Shown: positions 1 through 9,571, counted from the first letter of the stretch. The stretch is 64,000 bases of DNA from Methylotetracoccus oryzae (GCF_006175985.1 NZ_SRSH01000007.1:62001-126000), one strand, 5' to 3'. Notes: generated by a model not told the origin, from the letters alone. Translations and numbers: made by a program.

Positions 1-749
1 TAGATCCGGTTGCCGATCGCGGCGCGAAACTGCTCGGGAATCGAACCGCGTAATTCGATCGTCAGATAGGAAATACAGCGCCGTGCGTCCAGGCGGTAAG
101 GGGCGATGATGGCCTGAGTCGGGCAGATTTCGATGCACGCAGCGCAGCTCCCACAGTGATTTTGCACCGGGGAGTCGGGCGGCAGCGGCAAGTCGGTGTA
201 AATTTCGCCGAGAAAGAACCACGAGCCGGCGTGGCGGTTGATCAGGTTCGTGTGCTTGCCGATCCAGCCCAGACCAGCCCGCTCGGCCAGCGCCTTCTCC
301 AGCACCGGTGCGCTGTCGACGAACGCGCGATGTCCGAAGGGACCGACCTCGCCCTCGATACGCGCGGCCAGCTTCGCAAGCCGCGAACGCACGACCTTGT
401 GGTAGTCCCGCCCCAGCGCATAGCGGGAAATGAAAGCCCGCGCCGCATCCTCGAGCACGGCGCCGCTGCGCTCTCGCGGCTCGGGCAGGTAGTCCATTCG
501 CCCGCTGACGATACGCAAGGTGCCCGGAATGAGTTCGCCCGGGCGGCTGCGGCGCGTGCCATGACGGGCCATGTAAGCCATCTCTCCGTGGCAGCCCGCA
601 TCCAGCCAGCGCATCAGATGCTCCTCATGCGCCAGCAGATCGACATCCGCGATGCCGATCTGCTGGAAACCGAGTTCCCGGCCCCAGTCCTTGATGCGCC
701 GGGCGAGCTGCGAATAATCCGGAGACCCTGTCCCGCTGGTCGTCCTCAT
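1..749 (-). CDS. queG: Epoxyqueuosine reductase QueG (3' part cut off by window edge)
   Basis: Cytosolic cobalamin- and Fe-S-dependent enzyme that reduces epoxyqueuosine to queuosine in tRNA, the last step of queuosine synthesis. The visible part holds about 249 N-terminal residues and includes the family segment GEIYTDLPLP, followed by a ferredoxin-like cluster CGSCAACIEICP and a further Cys in RRCISYLTIE. The C-terminal second cluster lies beyond base 1. I chose the ATG at 749, which has GGAA a few bases upstream; an in-frame ATG at 794 would add 15 residues. It is divergent from nnr, with about 105 bases between the starts. This queG/nnr-tsaE layout is common in Gammaproteobacteria. The family call is secure. 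Confidence 0.93.
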   Translation of the reverse strand, partial: MRTTSGTGSPDYSQLARRIKDWGRELGFQQIGIADVDLLAHEEHLMRWLDAGCHGEMAYMARHGTRRSRPGELIPGTLRIVSGRMDYLPEPRERSGAVLEDAARAFISRYALGRDYHKVVRSRLAKLAARIEGEVGPFGHRAFVDSAPVLEKALAERAGLGWIGKHTNLINRHAGSWFFLGEIYTDLPLPPDSPVQNHCGSCAACIEICPTQAIIAPYRLDARRCISYLTIELRGSIPEQFRAAIGNRI

Positions 750-854
750 GACGCTTTCCGAATCTTCCACCGCACCGATTTGCCCTCGCTTCATGCCCTC
801 GGCGAGAATAGCAGAAGCTGCCCGACGGTCCCGCAGCGAGTCCGACCGTTTTCG

Positions 855-2342
855 ATGTTCACTGCGATGCACGCTGTCCTGCCCAACGATCTGTATACAG
901 CCGATCAGGTCCGCGCCATGGACCGCCACGCGATCGAAGACATCGGCATCCCAGGCCTCACATTGATGGAACGCGCCGGTGCGGCGGCCTTCGCGACCCT
1001 GCGCCAACGCTGGCCAGCGGCCAAGTTCCTGTCGATCGTGTGCGGCGGTGGCAACAACGGCGGCGACGGCTACGTGATCGCGCGTCTGGCGCTGGAAGCG
1101 GGACTCGACCCCCGCGTCTACGCCCTACGTCCGCCCGAGTCGCTCCGCGGCGATGCCCGACTCGCCTTCCAGGCGTATCGGGATGCCGGCGGCTCCTGGC
1201 TGGACTACGTGCCGATGCACCTCGAACACGCCGAGGTCATCGTCGACGCCCTGTTCGGAACCGGGCTCGACCGCGAGGTTGGCGGCAGCGATGCGGCCGT
1301 CATACGCGCCATCAACGGCACTTCGGCTGGCGTTCTGGCGGTGGATATCCCGTCAGGATTGCACGCGGACAGCGGTGCCGTGCTGGGCAGCGCCGTGGAG
1401 GCCGATGTTACCGTGACATTCATCGGACTGAAACGCGGCCTGTTTACCGCTGCGGGTCCGGCGCAGTGCGGCTCGGTCATCTTCGATGATCTGGACACAC
1501 CCGCGACCGTCCGTCGGTCCACCCCGCCTTCCGCGCGGCTGATCCGAAGCGAGGACTGCCGGCTGCCACGCCGGACCGCGACTGCGCACAAAGGTCATTG
1601 TGGTCATGTGCTGGTGATCGGCGGCGACGCCGGCTACGGCGGCGCCGCATACCTGGCCGCTTCGGCTGCGGCGCGCGTTGGCTCCGGCCTGATCTCCGTG
1701 GCGACCCATCCGGCTCACGCACCCACGCTCAATGCGACCCGGCCCGAACTGATGTGCCGCGGAATACGCGAGGTGGCCGACCTTGAGCCACTGCTGGCCC
1801 GTGCCACCGTCCTCGCGTTGGGCCCCGGGCTGGGGCAAAGGGAGTGGTCTGTTGACCTGTTCCGGACTGCACTGGGCACAGGGCTCCCATTGGTCGTCGA
1901 CGCCGATGCCCTGAATCTGCTGGCACTGCAACCGCGGCGCCGCGAGGACTGGGTATTGACGCCGCATCCGGGCGAAGCGGCTCGGCTGCTTGGGACCAGC
2001 ACCGAAGCGGTCGCACGCGACCGCTTCGCTGCGATCACGGAACTACAGGCCCGTTACGGAGGTGTCGTGGTGCTGAAGGGCGCCGGGTCGCTGATCAGGG
2101 GCCCTGACGGACTGGTGCAGGTCTGCACTGCCGGCAACCCCGGCATGGCCAGCGGCGGCATGGGCGACGTGCTGACTGGCGTCATCGCCGGTTTGATGGC
2201 GCAGGGGCTCGACACGCTGGCTGCCGCGGGCTGCGGAGTGCAATGGCATGCGGAAGCGGGGGACCTCGCGGCAATCGATGGCGAGCGCGGCTTGTTGGCC
2301 GGCGATCTGCTGGGTCCGTTGCGACGGCTGGTCAACCAGTGA
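855..2342 (+). CDS. nnr: Bifunctional NAD(P)H-hydrate epimerase / ADP-dependent dehydratase
   Basis: Repairs NADHX and NADPHX: the N-terminal YjeF_N domain epimerises the hydrate and the C-terminal ribokinase-like domain dehydrates it using ADP. The 495-residue length is normal for the fused form. The N-terminal domain shows the glycine-rich VCGGGNNGGDGYVIARLA. The C-terminal domain shows LTPHPGEAARLLG, VVLKGAGSLIRG and the signature GNPGMASGGMGDVLTGVIAG. The frame stays open far upstream, but that part is antisense to queG, so the start is the ATG at 855 or the one at 867. The stop overlaps the tsaE start (GTGA), which indicates translational coupling. Confidence 0.95.
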   Translation: MFTAMHAVLPNDLYTADQVRAMDRHAIEDIGIPGLTLMERAGAAAFATLRQRWPAAKFLSIVCGGGNNGGDGYVIARLALEAGLDPRVYALRPPESLRGDARLAFQAYRDAGGSWLDYVPMHLEHAEVIVDALFGTGLDREVGGSDAAVIRAINGTSAGVLAVDIPSGLHADSGAVLGSAVEADVTVTFIGLKRGLFTAAGPAQCGSVIFDDLDTPATVRRSTPPSARLIRSEDCRLPRRTATAHKGHCGHVLVIGGDAGYGGAAYLAASAAARVGSGLISVATHPAHAPTLNATRPELMCRGIREVADLEPLLARATVLALGPGLGQREWSVDLFRTALGTGLPLVVDADALNLLALQPRRREDWVLTPHPGEAARLLGTSTEAVARDRFAAITELQARYGGVVVLKGAGSLIRGPDGLVQVCTAGNPGMASGGMGDVLTGVIAGLMAQGLDTLAAAGCGVQWHAEAGDLAAIDGERGLLAGDLLGPLRRLVNQ

Positions 2343-2812
2343 GACTTTTTCTGCCGGACGAGGCCGCGACACTCGCCCTGGGTCGCCGGCTGTTCGAATT
2401 CCTGAAACCGGGTTCACTGGTGTTCCTGCGCGGAACCCTGGGTGCCGGGAAGACGACTCTGGTGCGCGGCCTGCTCCGCGCAGCCGGCCATCAAGGGGCC
2501 GTGAAGAGTCCGACCTTCACGCTGGTCGAGGAGTATGCCCTGCCCGGTCTGACCCTCTATCACTTCGACCTGTACCGCCTGACGTCCCCGGACGAACTCG
2601 AATGGTTCGGCTTTCGCGACTATCTGCGCAGCGACTCGCTGTGCCTGATCGAATGGCCGGAACGGGGCGGCGACACCCTGCCCGCACCGGACTTCTCCAT
2701 CGAGCTGGAGCTCGATCTTCCGGGGAGGGCGGCGACCATCGAAACCGCTCCCGGTGGCGATCCGGAGTTGCTGTCGGAGATCGGCTCAGCCGCACCCCCC
2801 GGAATTTCCTGA
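2339..2812 (+). CDS. tsaE: tRNA threonylcarbamoyladenosine biosynthesis ATPase TsaE
   Basis: Cytosolic P-loop ATPase that works with TsaB and TsaD to make t6A37 in ANN-decoding tRNAs. The protein is 157 residues. Walker A is GTLGAGKTT at residues 32-40, followed by the family segments KSPTFTLVEEY and HFDLYRL, and LIEWPE near the C-terminal third. The GTG start at 2339 overlaps the nnr stop in a GTGA, so it is translated with nnr. The usual downstream amiB and mutL of many Gammaproteobacteria are absent. Confidence 0.95.
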   Translation: MRLFLPDEAATLALGRRLFEFLKPGSLVFLRGTLGAGKTTLVRGLLRAAGHQGAVKSPTFTLVEEYALPGLTLYHFDLYRLTSPDELEWFGFRDYLRSDSLCLIEWPERGGDTLPAPDFSIELELDLPGRAATIETAPGGDPELLSEIGSAAPPGIS

Positions 2813-3478
2813 ACGCTACCCACAGAACGGTTCCCTAAGGACAGGCGCGGGCGAACCGGACGGCCCCTGTACCGAATCAGGCCGTCCCGCACGGACTTGG
2901 CGCCGCTCGCGCGACCGCCCGCATTGAGCCGGCTGGCGAGATCACACTGGTGGCGACTTGCCATCGCGATCGTCCACGCAGCGAAGAGACGGCCGCGATA
3001 GGCGATCAGAACCCCTGTCCAAAGCGCGACTTCGTCTGTCGGGCACACCGCTCCTGCCCAGGCTTTCGATCCCGTGTTGACTTGGGCTGTCGTGCTATGC
3101 GAAGGTCCGCGCCACGAGTGGTATACGTAGCGATCAGGTTCAGGCGATCGGATGGGCGCCTCACGCATCTGCCTGCGTCTGAGAGGGCTGCCGCCGCATC
3201 GCCTGAGCCAACAGAGCCAGCCGGGCAACCACCGTCTCGCGAGGCGCTCTGCCGGTGTTTTGCGCGCTTCCAGTTGACGCCAGAGATAGCGCCCCAACAC
3301 TCTCAATCGCTCCCGTCATCGCGATGGCACGTAGCCCACGTCGATGTTCCTCGCGACCAGACCGATCAAGCGGCGAAGCCACCGTCAAACCGTCACCGCT
3401 CTAAGACCAAGGTTTCCAAGCCTCGCCGTCTATAAGCGCAACGCATTTCCCGAATCCGAAGGCCCAAGGACCTGACCG
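2813..3478. other. Intergenic stretch with no gene I can support
   Basis: There are 666 bases between tsaE and the RND exporter. Open frames exist on both strands (for example minus 2620-3306 and plus 2950-3435). Their translations are Arg- and Trp-rich, match no family I recognise, and lack good ribosome binding sites. It may be a decayed gene. A ribosome binding site for the next gene (AAGGA) sits at its right edge. Confidence 0.5.
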
Positions 3479-6169
3479 ATGAGCCAACGTGTGGCCAAGA
3501 TTGCAGTTGCCAGCGCAAAGCACCCGCGCTGGGTTCTGGCGCTGGCCTTGGCCATTTCGGTCCTTGCCGCCTGGGCGACCGTCCAACTACCCGTATATAC
3601 CTCCCGTCAGGCGCTGCTACCCCAGGATAACGAGGTCGCCCGGCGTTTGGACAACTTTCTGGTCAAGTTCGGCGCCGCCTCCGACCTCATCGTGGTACTG
3701 GATAACGCTCCCCGCGAGGAACTCGAATCCTTCGCGAACGAACTCGCCGCGAAACTGCGCCAGGAGCCCGAAATCAGGCAAGTCACGGAACGACTCGATA
3801 TCCGATTTTTTATGGAACGCGCCTATTTGCTCGCTCCAGTTGAAACGTTCGACCAAGTCGATACCTACCTGAGGACCGGCGCGCCCGTCACGCTGCCTGG
3901 TCTCCCCGTCGCACTGAAACGGGCCCTGGACTGGATCGAGGCTCACCCTCCGGTGTCCGGAATCGACCTTGCCACGGCCGAACAGAGCGTGGCAGGGTTT
4001 GGTCTCTTCCTGAACGAGTGGCAGCGGTGGCTCGAAGCGGACACCGCCCCTGCCGGCCTGGACTGGAAACAGCTGCTCGCGACTCAGGGGGCCAGGGGAA
4101 TGGGCGACGGCTATTTCGCTTCCCGTGACGGACGGATGCTCTTTCTGTTCGTGCATCCGGAGAACCCTTCGGGCGCGTTCGAGGCACGCAGGCCGTTTAT
4201 CGAAAAGGTCAGGGCCGTGGCGGGCGAACTCAGCGGTCAAGCCAAGGCTGCGGGGCGCACTGCGCCGACCGTGGGGCTCACCGGCCTCCCGGCCGTTGAA
4301 TACGAGGAATACCTCGACATCGAGCACGACATCGCGCTGGTGATATGGACCGCCGCGGGCTTGATCGGCGCGCTGATCGTGTTGGTCCTCCGCAGCTTCC
4401 GCTGGGCACTGGCGATTTTCGTACCCATGGGGCTGGGGGCACTGTGGAGCCTGGGGCTGGCGTTCCTCACGGTCGGGCATCTGACGATCATCACCTCCAG
4501 TTTCCTCGCCATCCTGTTCGGCCTGGGTGCCGACTACGGCATCTTCACTTCGTCCCGCATTGCCGAGGAACGCCGAGCCGGAAGGCCTCTGACGGAGGCT
4601 ATCGGCCTGGGGATCGGTTCGTCCTTCACGACGGTGCTGACCGCAGGCGGCGCTTCCTTGCTGATCTTTAGCGTGCTCGCCACCCTGGACTTTCCGGGTT
4701 TCTCCGAATTGGGCCTGATCGCGGCCGGGGGCGTCCTGCTGATCCTGATTAGCACCTGGATGATTCAGCCGGCGCTCTATGCTCTGCTACCGCCCCGGCT
4801 GACGGAGTTGTCATGGCGCGCCGCCGGGCCGACCCAGCGGCGCGGTTCCTTCCCGCTGCCGGTCGCGGCCATCCTGGTACTTTTGGCTTTGGGCAGCGCC
4901 TTGGCTGGCGCGGCCAAAGGATTCTCCATTCCTTTCGATTACGATGTGCTCGCTCTGCTTCCCAAGGATTCGGAAGCGGCGCAATATCAACGGCGGATGC
5001 TCGCCGAGAGCGACTACCAGGCAGAAGTGGTGATCTTTACTGCCAAGGATCTGACCGAGGCGCAGCGGATCACCGACCAGGCACGGCGGCTGGAAAGCAT
5101 CGCCACGGTGCAATCGCTGGCCAACCTGTTTCCCCCTGATGGCGACGAACGCCTGCGCAAGGCGCGGCGCCTGGGTGAAGAGACGGTTCGCCGCGACTAC
5201 GCGGGGCAGCTGGCGAAACTGGACCATGCCGGCCTGAACAGCGCCAATTTCGATCTGCTGCGGACGCTGCTCGCTCGCCTTCCCCACTTCATCGACGACG
5301 CCGAGGAACAGGCTTTCTCCGCCGGGCACTCCGAACTGGTCAAGGGCTTGGAAAAAGTGCGCGGGCAGATCGGGGACCTTCGAGAGAGAATCGACCGCGA
5401 TCCAGGACATGCCCGCGAGCGCACCCAGGGCTTCTATCGAGCCTTGCTGCAGGCAGGCCTGACGGGGACGGAACTCGTCAAACAATGGCGAACGGCCGAA
5501 CCGCTCACACCAGATCTGCTACCTCCGGCTCTGCGGGACCGCTTCTTCGCGGCCGACGGCACCGTCGCGGTGTACGCGTTTCCGAAGGAAACTGTGTATG
5601 ATCCCGCGAAGTTGGATCGCCTCATCACGGACGTCTACGGGGTCTCACCCGACGCCACCGGCTTTCCGACCACACACCAGGTGTTTTCCCGATCCGTCGT
5701 CGAAAGCTTTGCCCGGGGCACCGTTCTGGCTGTGGCGGTGTGTCTGATCTGGCTGATTCTGATCTTGCGCGATGTGCGCGGCGTAGTGCTGGCCGCGCTT
5801 CCGCTGGTCATAGGTGGGGGCTGGATGTTGGGCCTGATGTGGCTGGGTGGACTGCGGTACAACTATGCCAACATCATCGCTCTGCCCCTGGTCATCGCGC
5901 TGGCAGTGGACTACGGGGTCTGGTTCAGCCATCGTTGGAGAGATCTGAAAGGCCACACCCCACTGCAGGTTACGCTGATCGCCGGGAAGGTCATCGCGCT
6001 CGCGGCCGGTACCGAACTGGCCGGCCTGGGCGCTATCAGCCTCGCCCGCTATCGCGGAATTTCCACGCTGGGTATCGCCATAACGATCGGGCTCGTGTGC
6101 TGCCTCGCGGCAACGCTGCTTGTCGCCCCAGCCATCGGCCAACTGATTGATCGAAAAAGGAACTCATGA
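3479..6169 (+). CDS. RND/MMPL-family inner-membrane lipid exporter, BstA-like
   Basis: This is an 896-residue inner-membrane transporter of the RND superfamily (MMPL/HpnN type). It has one membrane segment at about residues 16-36, a large periplasmic loop to about 275, a cluster of five segments, a second loop from about 475 to 735, and a final cluster of five. Family motifs GADYGIF and AVDYGVW sit in the paired central helices. The ATG has AAGGA upstream. The next gene overlaps it by ATGA and a lipoprotein follows. This order (RND, PhnD-like binding protein, TPR-like lipoprotein) matches BstA-BstB-BstC, which carry sterols in Methylococcus capsulatus. The substrate could also be a hopanoid (HpnN-like) or another lipid. 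The RND family call is secure; the sterol role is inferred. Confidence 0.85.
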   Translation: MSQRVAKIAVASAKHPRWVLALALAISVLAAWATVQLPVYTSRQALLPQDNEVARRLDNFLVKFGAASDLIVVLDNAPREELESFANELAAKLRQEPEIRQVTERLDIRFFMERAYLLAPVETFDQVDTYLRTGAPVTLPGLPVALKRALDWIEAHPPVSGIDLATAEQSVAGFGLFLNEWQRWLEADTAPAGLDWKQLLATQGARGMGDGYFASRDGRMLFLFVHPENPSGAFEARRPFIEKVRAVAGELSGQAKAAGRTAPTVGLTGLPAVEYEEYLDIEHDIALVIWTAAGLIGALIVLVLRSFRWALAIFVPMGLGALWSLGLAFLTVGHLTIITSSFLAILFGLGADYGIFTSSRIAEERRAGRPLTEAIGLGIGSSFTTVLTAGGASLLIFSVLATLDFPGFSELGLIAAGGVLLILISTWMIQPALYALLPPRLTELSWRAAGPTQRRGSFPLPVAAILVLLALGSALAGAAKGFSIPFDYDVLALLPKDSEAAQYQRRMLAESDYQAEVVIFTAKDLTEAQRITDQARRLESIATVQSLANLFPPDGDERLRKARRLGEETVRRDYAGQLAKLDHAGLNSANFDLLRTLLARLPHFIDDAEEQAFSAGHSELVKGLEKVRGQIGDLRERIDRDPGHARERTQGFYRALLQAGLTGTELVKQWRTAEPLTPDLLPPALRDRFFAADGTVAVYAFPKETVYDPAKLDRLITDVYGVSPDATGFPTTHQVFSRSVVESFARGTVLAVAVCLIWLILILRDVRGVVLAALPLVIGGGWMLGLMWLGGLRYNYANIIALPLVIALAVDYGVWFSHRWRDLKGHTPLQVTLIAGKVIALAAGTELAGLGAISLARYRGISTLGIAITIGLVCCLAATLLVAPAIGQLIDRKRNS

Positions 6170-6999
6170 CTCGCAAGCTTTCTTTGCTGTGCCTTCTAGC
6201 CGGATGGCTATCCTACGCGGCCGCCGGACAACCACCGATCGTCGTGTGTTACCCCGGCGGGCCGGTCAGTGAGGACGAGGCAAATGCCGCGATGGAATCC
6301 ATGCTGCGGGTGGTCGAAAAAGCGGGCCAGTGGCCAGAGCATAGCCTGACCAGTGTGTTCACGTCCCGGGTGGACGAATGCCGAAAGCTGCTGGCTGCGA
6401 AGAAGCCGCGCTTTACGATCACCTCCCTCGGCCAGTTCCTGGAGCAGCGGAGGACGCACCATCTGGTGCCGCTGGTCCAGCCCCGTATCAGGGGCGCCAC
6501 CTTCGAACGCTACCAGGTCATCACCCTCAAGAGTGGGCCGGACAGCCTCGACAAGCTTGCCGGGAAGTCATTGGGGGGCACAGTTCTGGAGGAGCCGGAA
6601 TTCGTCAGGAAAATCGTGTTCGCCGGGAAACTCGACCCGCAGAACACCTTCGATCTGAAACCCTCGCGACAGGCCCTGCGCGCCCTGCGCGCCCTGGACA
6701 AGGGAGAGTTGGATGCAGTGCTCCTGAATGGGCAGCAGTCGGCCGCACTGACCGCGCTCGAACTGAAGAACCCGATCGCCCCGGTGTTTACCTCGGCCGA
6801 TATCCCGCTGATGGGAATGTCGGCCAACAGCATCACGACCACACCCGAGGAACGCCAGCGCTTTGCGAAAGCCCTGCAGGGTATGTGCAGCGACCCTGAC
6901 GGCAAGAAGCTCTGCTCCCTGTTTGGCGTGGAAGCCTTCGTCCCGGCGGACCCGGCCGCCTTCAAGCCGCTGATCGAACGCTGGGATCAGGGGAAATAG
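6166..6999 (+). CDS. Periplasmic PhnD-like substrate-binding protein, BstB-like
   Basis: This 277-residue protein has a Sec signal peptide at residues 1 to about 21 (cleavage near YAAAG). A type-2 periplasmic binding fold follows, of the kind annotated as phosphate/phosphonate-binding (PhnD): VVCYPGG at the start of the first lobe, ITSLGQFLEQ, then LAGKSLGGTVLEEPEF and GELDAVLLNGQQ. There is no ABC permease or ATPase nearby. It overlaps the RND gene by ATGA and sits 4 bases before the lipoprotein gene. Context therefore points to a periplasmic shuttle in the RND system, like the sterol-binding BstB, and not to phosphonate uptake. AGGA lies upstream of the start. Confidence 0.8.
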   Translation: MTRKLSLLCLLAGWLSYAAAGQPPIVVCYPGGPVSEDEANAAMESMLRVVEKAGQWPEHSLTSVFTSRVDECRKLLAAKKPRFTITSLGQFLEQRRTHHLVPLVQPRIRGATFERYQVITLKSGPDSLDKLAGKSLGGTVLEEPEFVRKIVFAGKLDPQNTFDLKPSRQALRALRALDKGELDAVLLNGQQSAALTALELKNPIAPVFTSADIPLMGMSANSITTTPEERQRFAKALQGMCSDPDGKKLCSLFGVEAFVPADPAAFKPLIERWDQGK

Positions 7000-7003
7000 A
7001 CTC

Positions 7004-7807
7004 TTGCGCAACCCTTACCGCATGATTGCCCTGCCGCTCCTTGCGGGATTGGCCGGCTGTCCGCAACCAGACCACAGCCTCGTACGGTTCGAAAAGCTGT
7101 CGGATTGTCCCGCACAGACGACCGCGGGCCTCTCCGCCCGACAAAACGAGTTGGGCCCCCGCAGCACCACTCACGCCTTGGAGTGCTCGCTCGCGTCGCT
7201 GCGCCGCACCGGTGATCAAGCCTTGCTGCACACTTCGCTCGGCAGCCGAATAGCGCTACACCTCGCCGAGCGCAGCACCGAGCCGGAAGTGCGAGAAAAC
7301 CTCGCCGCAGAAGGGGTGCGCTTCGCCGAGACCGCGCTCGCGCTGGGCGCGGACGGGGACGCCGCCGTGCACTACTACCTGGCAGCCAACCTGGGCCTGG
7401 TAGTCCGCGGCCACGCTGCCCTGGCGGCGGACAGCCTGCCGCGGCTGGAAGCGGAGATCAAGCGGAGTGCAGCTCTCGACCCCGGTCTGGACGACGGGGG
7501 CCCGCTGCGGCTACTCGGTATGCTTTATCTGAAGGCCCCTCCGTGGCCCACGGGTATCGGCGACGGGGACAAGGCGCTGCAGTTGCTGCGCCAGGCCGCG
7601 GAGCGCTATCCGCGTCATCCCCTGAACCACCTGTTCTATGCCGAGGCGCTCTGGGAGTCGGAACAGGATGAGGCCGAAGATCTCGCCAGAAACGAACTGG
7701 TCATCGGGAGGCAGCGGCTCGCCGAAGGCGACTGGGGCTACAGCAAGGAACCGTGGCTGAAGGAGTTTGCCCGTTTCGAGAACGAGATCAGCCCATCATC
7801 GACGTGA
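7004..7807 (+). CDS. TPR-like outer-membrane lipoprotein, BstC/TatT-like
   Basis: A 267-residue helical-repeat lipoprotein. The lipobox is LAGC with the modified Cys at residue 19 counted from the TTG at 7004; an ATG at 7022 is an equally possible start that keeps the lipobox. GGGAAA precedes the TTG. The segment PWPTGIGDGDKALQLLRQAAERYP and the following helices resemble the T component of TRAP transporters (TatT) and the BstC sterol carrier. As the last gene of the operon it would be the outer-membrane partner of the RND exporter and the periplasmic protein. Lipoprotein status is secure, TatT/BstC kinship is likely, and cargo is unknown. Confidence 0.75.
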   Translation: MRNPYRMIALPLLAGLAGCPQPDHSLVRFEKLSDCPAQTTAGLSARQNELGPRSTTHALECSLASLRRTGDQALLHTSLGSRIALHLAERSTEPEVRENLAAEGVRFAETALALGADGDAAVHYYLAANLGLVVRGHAALAADSLPRLEAEIKRSAALDPGLDDGGPLRLLGMLYLKAPPWPTGIGDGDKALQLLRQAAERYPRHPLNHLFYAEALWESEQDEAEDLARNELVIGRQRLAEGDWGYSKEPWLKEFARFENEISPSST

Positions 7808-8071
7808 CTACCCTATTCCAGGCTGTTTGACGCCCTTTACGCATTTGGCGAGGCGCTGGCCGGAACGGGGTCCGGTTTTCGGCAAGCGCCTCAGTGCACT
7901 TTTGGCTGTGGCCGGAGGAACTCCAACGGCTTGGTTGCGCAGAGGGCCATCCCAGGACACCGCAGGACCGATGCCTGTGAACCTCGGCCCCGTGCGGTGG
8001 AAAGCTGCAGCGTGAGATCGGAACCTGCGGCACGCGGCGATGGAAACCTCCCTGACCGGTAGGGCTCTTGA

Positions 8072-8992
8072 TCAGGTCGCCGGCAAGAAACCCTCGATCG
8101 ACAGGTAGCGTTCGCCGGTATCGTAGTTGAAACCCAGGATGCGGCCGCCGGCAGGGATTTCCGGCAGCTTTTGTGCGATCGCGGCCAGCGTCGCGCCGCT
8201 GGAGATCCCGACAAGCAGCCCTTCCTCCCTCGCCGAGCGGCGCGCCATTTCGCGCGAGGCCTCCGCCTCGACCTGAATCACTCCATCGAGCAACTCGGTG
8301 TGCAGGTTTTTCGGAACGAAACCCGCGCCGATTCCCTGGATCGGGTGCGGCGACGGTTGGCCGCCGCTGATCACCGGGCTGTCTTTCGGCTCGACGGCAA
8401 AAACCTTCAGATGCGGCCAACGCTGCTTCAATACCTGGGCACAGCCGGTGATGTGACCACCGGTCCCGACCCCGGTGATCAACACGTCCACGCCCTCCGG
8501 GAAGTCCCGGGCAATCTCCTCTGCCGTCGTCTCCACATGCACTGCAATATTCGCGGCGTTTTCAAACTGCTGCGGCATCCAGGCGTCCGGCAGCGACGCG
8601 ACGAGTTCCTCCGCACGGGCGATCGAACCCTTCATGCCCTTCTCGCGAGGTGTCAGCTCGAAGCCGGCACCATAGGCCAACATCAGCCGCCGCCGCTCGA
8701 CACTCATGCTGTCCGGCATCACGAGGATCAGCTTATAACCCTTGACCGCCGCGACCATCGCCAACCCGATACCGGTATTTCCCGAGGTCGGTTCGACGAT
8801 CGTCCCCCCGGGCTTCAACGCGCCGGAAGCCTCCGCTGCTTCGACCATGGACAGCGCAATCCTGTCCTTGATCGAACCACCGGGATTGCTGCGCTCGGAC
8901 TTGATCCAGACCTCATGGGAGGCCCCGAAAAGGCGGTTGATGCGGATATGCGGCGTGTCGCCGATGGTGGCCAGGACATTCTCAGCTTTCAT
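8072..8992 (-). CDS. cysK: Cysteine synthase A (O-acetylserine sulfhydrylase)
   Basis: PLP enzyme that joins sulfide to O-acetylserine to make cysteine. The 306-residue protein has the PLP lysine at K42 in [10 protein letters not shown], the substrate loop PTSGNTG at residues 68-74, and the phosphate-binding GTGGHITG. Sequence such as [11 protein letters not shown] fits CysK better than CysM. The ATG at 8992 has GGAGAG upstream; the frame extends 18 codons further but without a better site. It stands alone, convergent with the bst-like operon. Confidence 0.93.
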   Translation of the reverse strand: MKAENVLATIGDTPHIRINRLFGASHEVWIKSERSNPGGSIKDRIALSMVEAAEASGALKPGGTIVEPTSGNTGIGLAMVAAVKGYKLILVMPDSMSVERRRLMLAYGAGFELTPREKGMKGSIARAEELVASLPDAWMPQQFENAANIAVHVETTAEEIARDFPEGVDVLITGVGTGGHITGCAQVLKQRWPHLKVFAVEPKDSPVISGGQPSPHPIQGIGAGFVPKNLHTELLDGVIQVEAEASREMARRSAREEGLLVGISSGATLAAIAQKLPEIPAGGRILGFNYDTGERYLSIEGFLPAT

Positions 8993-9571
8993 CACGGACT
9001 CTCCATGGATCTGCCAACGCGCAGCGTACCAGACTGGGCTTACCACCGAACAGGCTAGTGGCCCCTACGCAAGCCAGTTCGATCGCCGGCCGGAGCCATC
9101 GGGAACAACGGCCTGGCTCCGGCCGCCATCACCCGTCGGCTTGGCACCCAGCCGGTTGCCACCGCACGCGGGAGCGCAGGCTGGCCACCGTCGGCGGCAG
9201 TGGCAGCGCCGTTCGTCGTCCGCACCCAGCCCCATCGGATGCGGGCTGCTTGACCCAGGGCTTGTGTGATGAAGGTCACGATCACGTCAGGCAGATGTAT
9301 CCGAGCGCAACAGGCGCAGAGGATCGCGGCCAACCGCTTGCGTGGCACACCATCGCGAAGCCGACCGAGCACTACCTAACATCAGGATGCGGTTGTGCGC
9401 CGCGGACATCAGCGTTAACTTATGGATAAGGGTCCACCAACGGACCTCAATTCTTTCCTCATGCGTCGTGTCGCTACACCGCCTTATGGCCGCTCCGGGC
9501 GAGCGGATGGCGCCATCTACCGTGTGTCGTTGCCTCCCGTTACACGAACACGGTCCCTTGCGGAAGCATCA
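8993..9571. other. Divergent intergenic region, cysK / beta-helix protein
   Basis: These 579 bases lie between the divergent starts of cysK and the beta-helix gene. No supported gene is present. The region holds one CRP/FNR-type palindrome (listed separately), and its right part, from about 9400, is less G+C-rich than the surroundings. The frame of the next gene remains open to 9422, but that extension looks non-coding. Confidence 0.5.
9265..9280. promoter_or_regulatory. CRP/Vfr-type palindrome
   Basis: TGTGA, six bases, then TCACG matches the CRP-family consensus TGTGA-N6-TCACA at 9 of 10 half-site bases. It lies about 290 bases upstream of the beta-helix gene and 270 upstream of cysK. Which gene it controls, if either, is not visible. 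Confidence 0.4.

Noticed and set aside
156-854. In-frame extension of nnr upstream of its ATG
   Set aside because: It is the antisense reading of queG; queG has clear family motifs on the minus strand.
2620-3306. Minus-strand 228-codon frame over the end of tsaE and the following gap
   Set aside because: Its first half reads Arg/Trp/Gly-rich, it matches no family I recognise, and its end is antisense to tsaE.
9141-9160. Possible second sigma-54 promoter (TTGGCAC then TTGCC)
   Set aside because: The GG to GC spacing is 13 bases and not 10, so it cannot function as a -24/-12 element.
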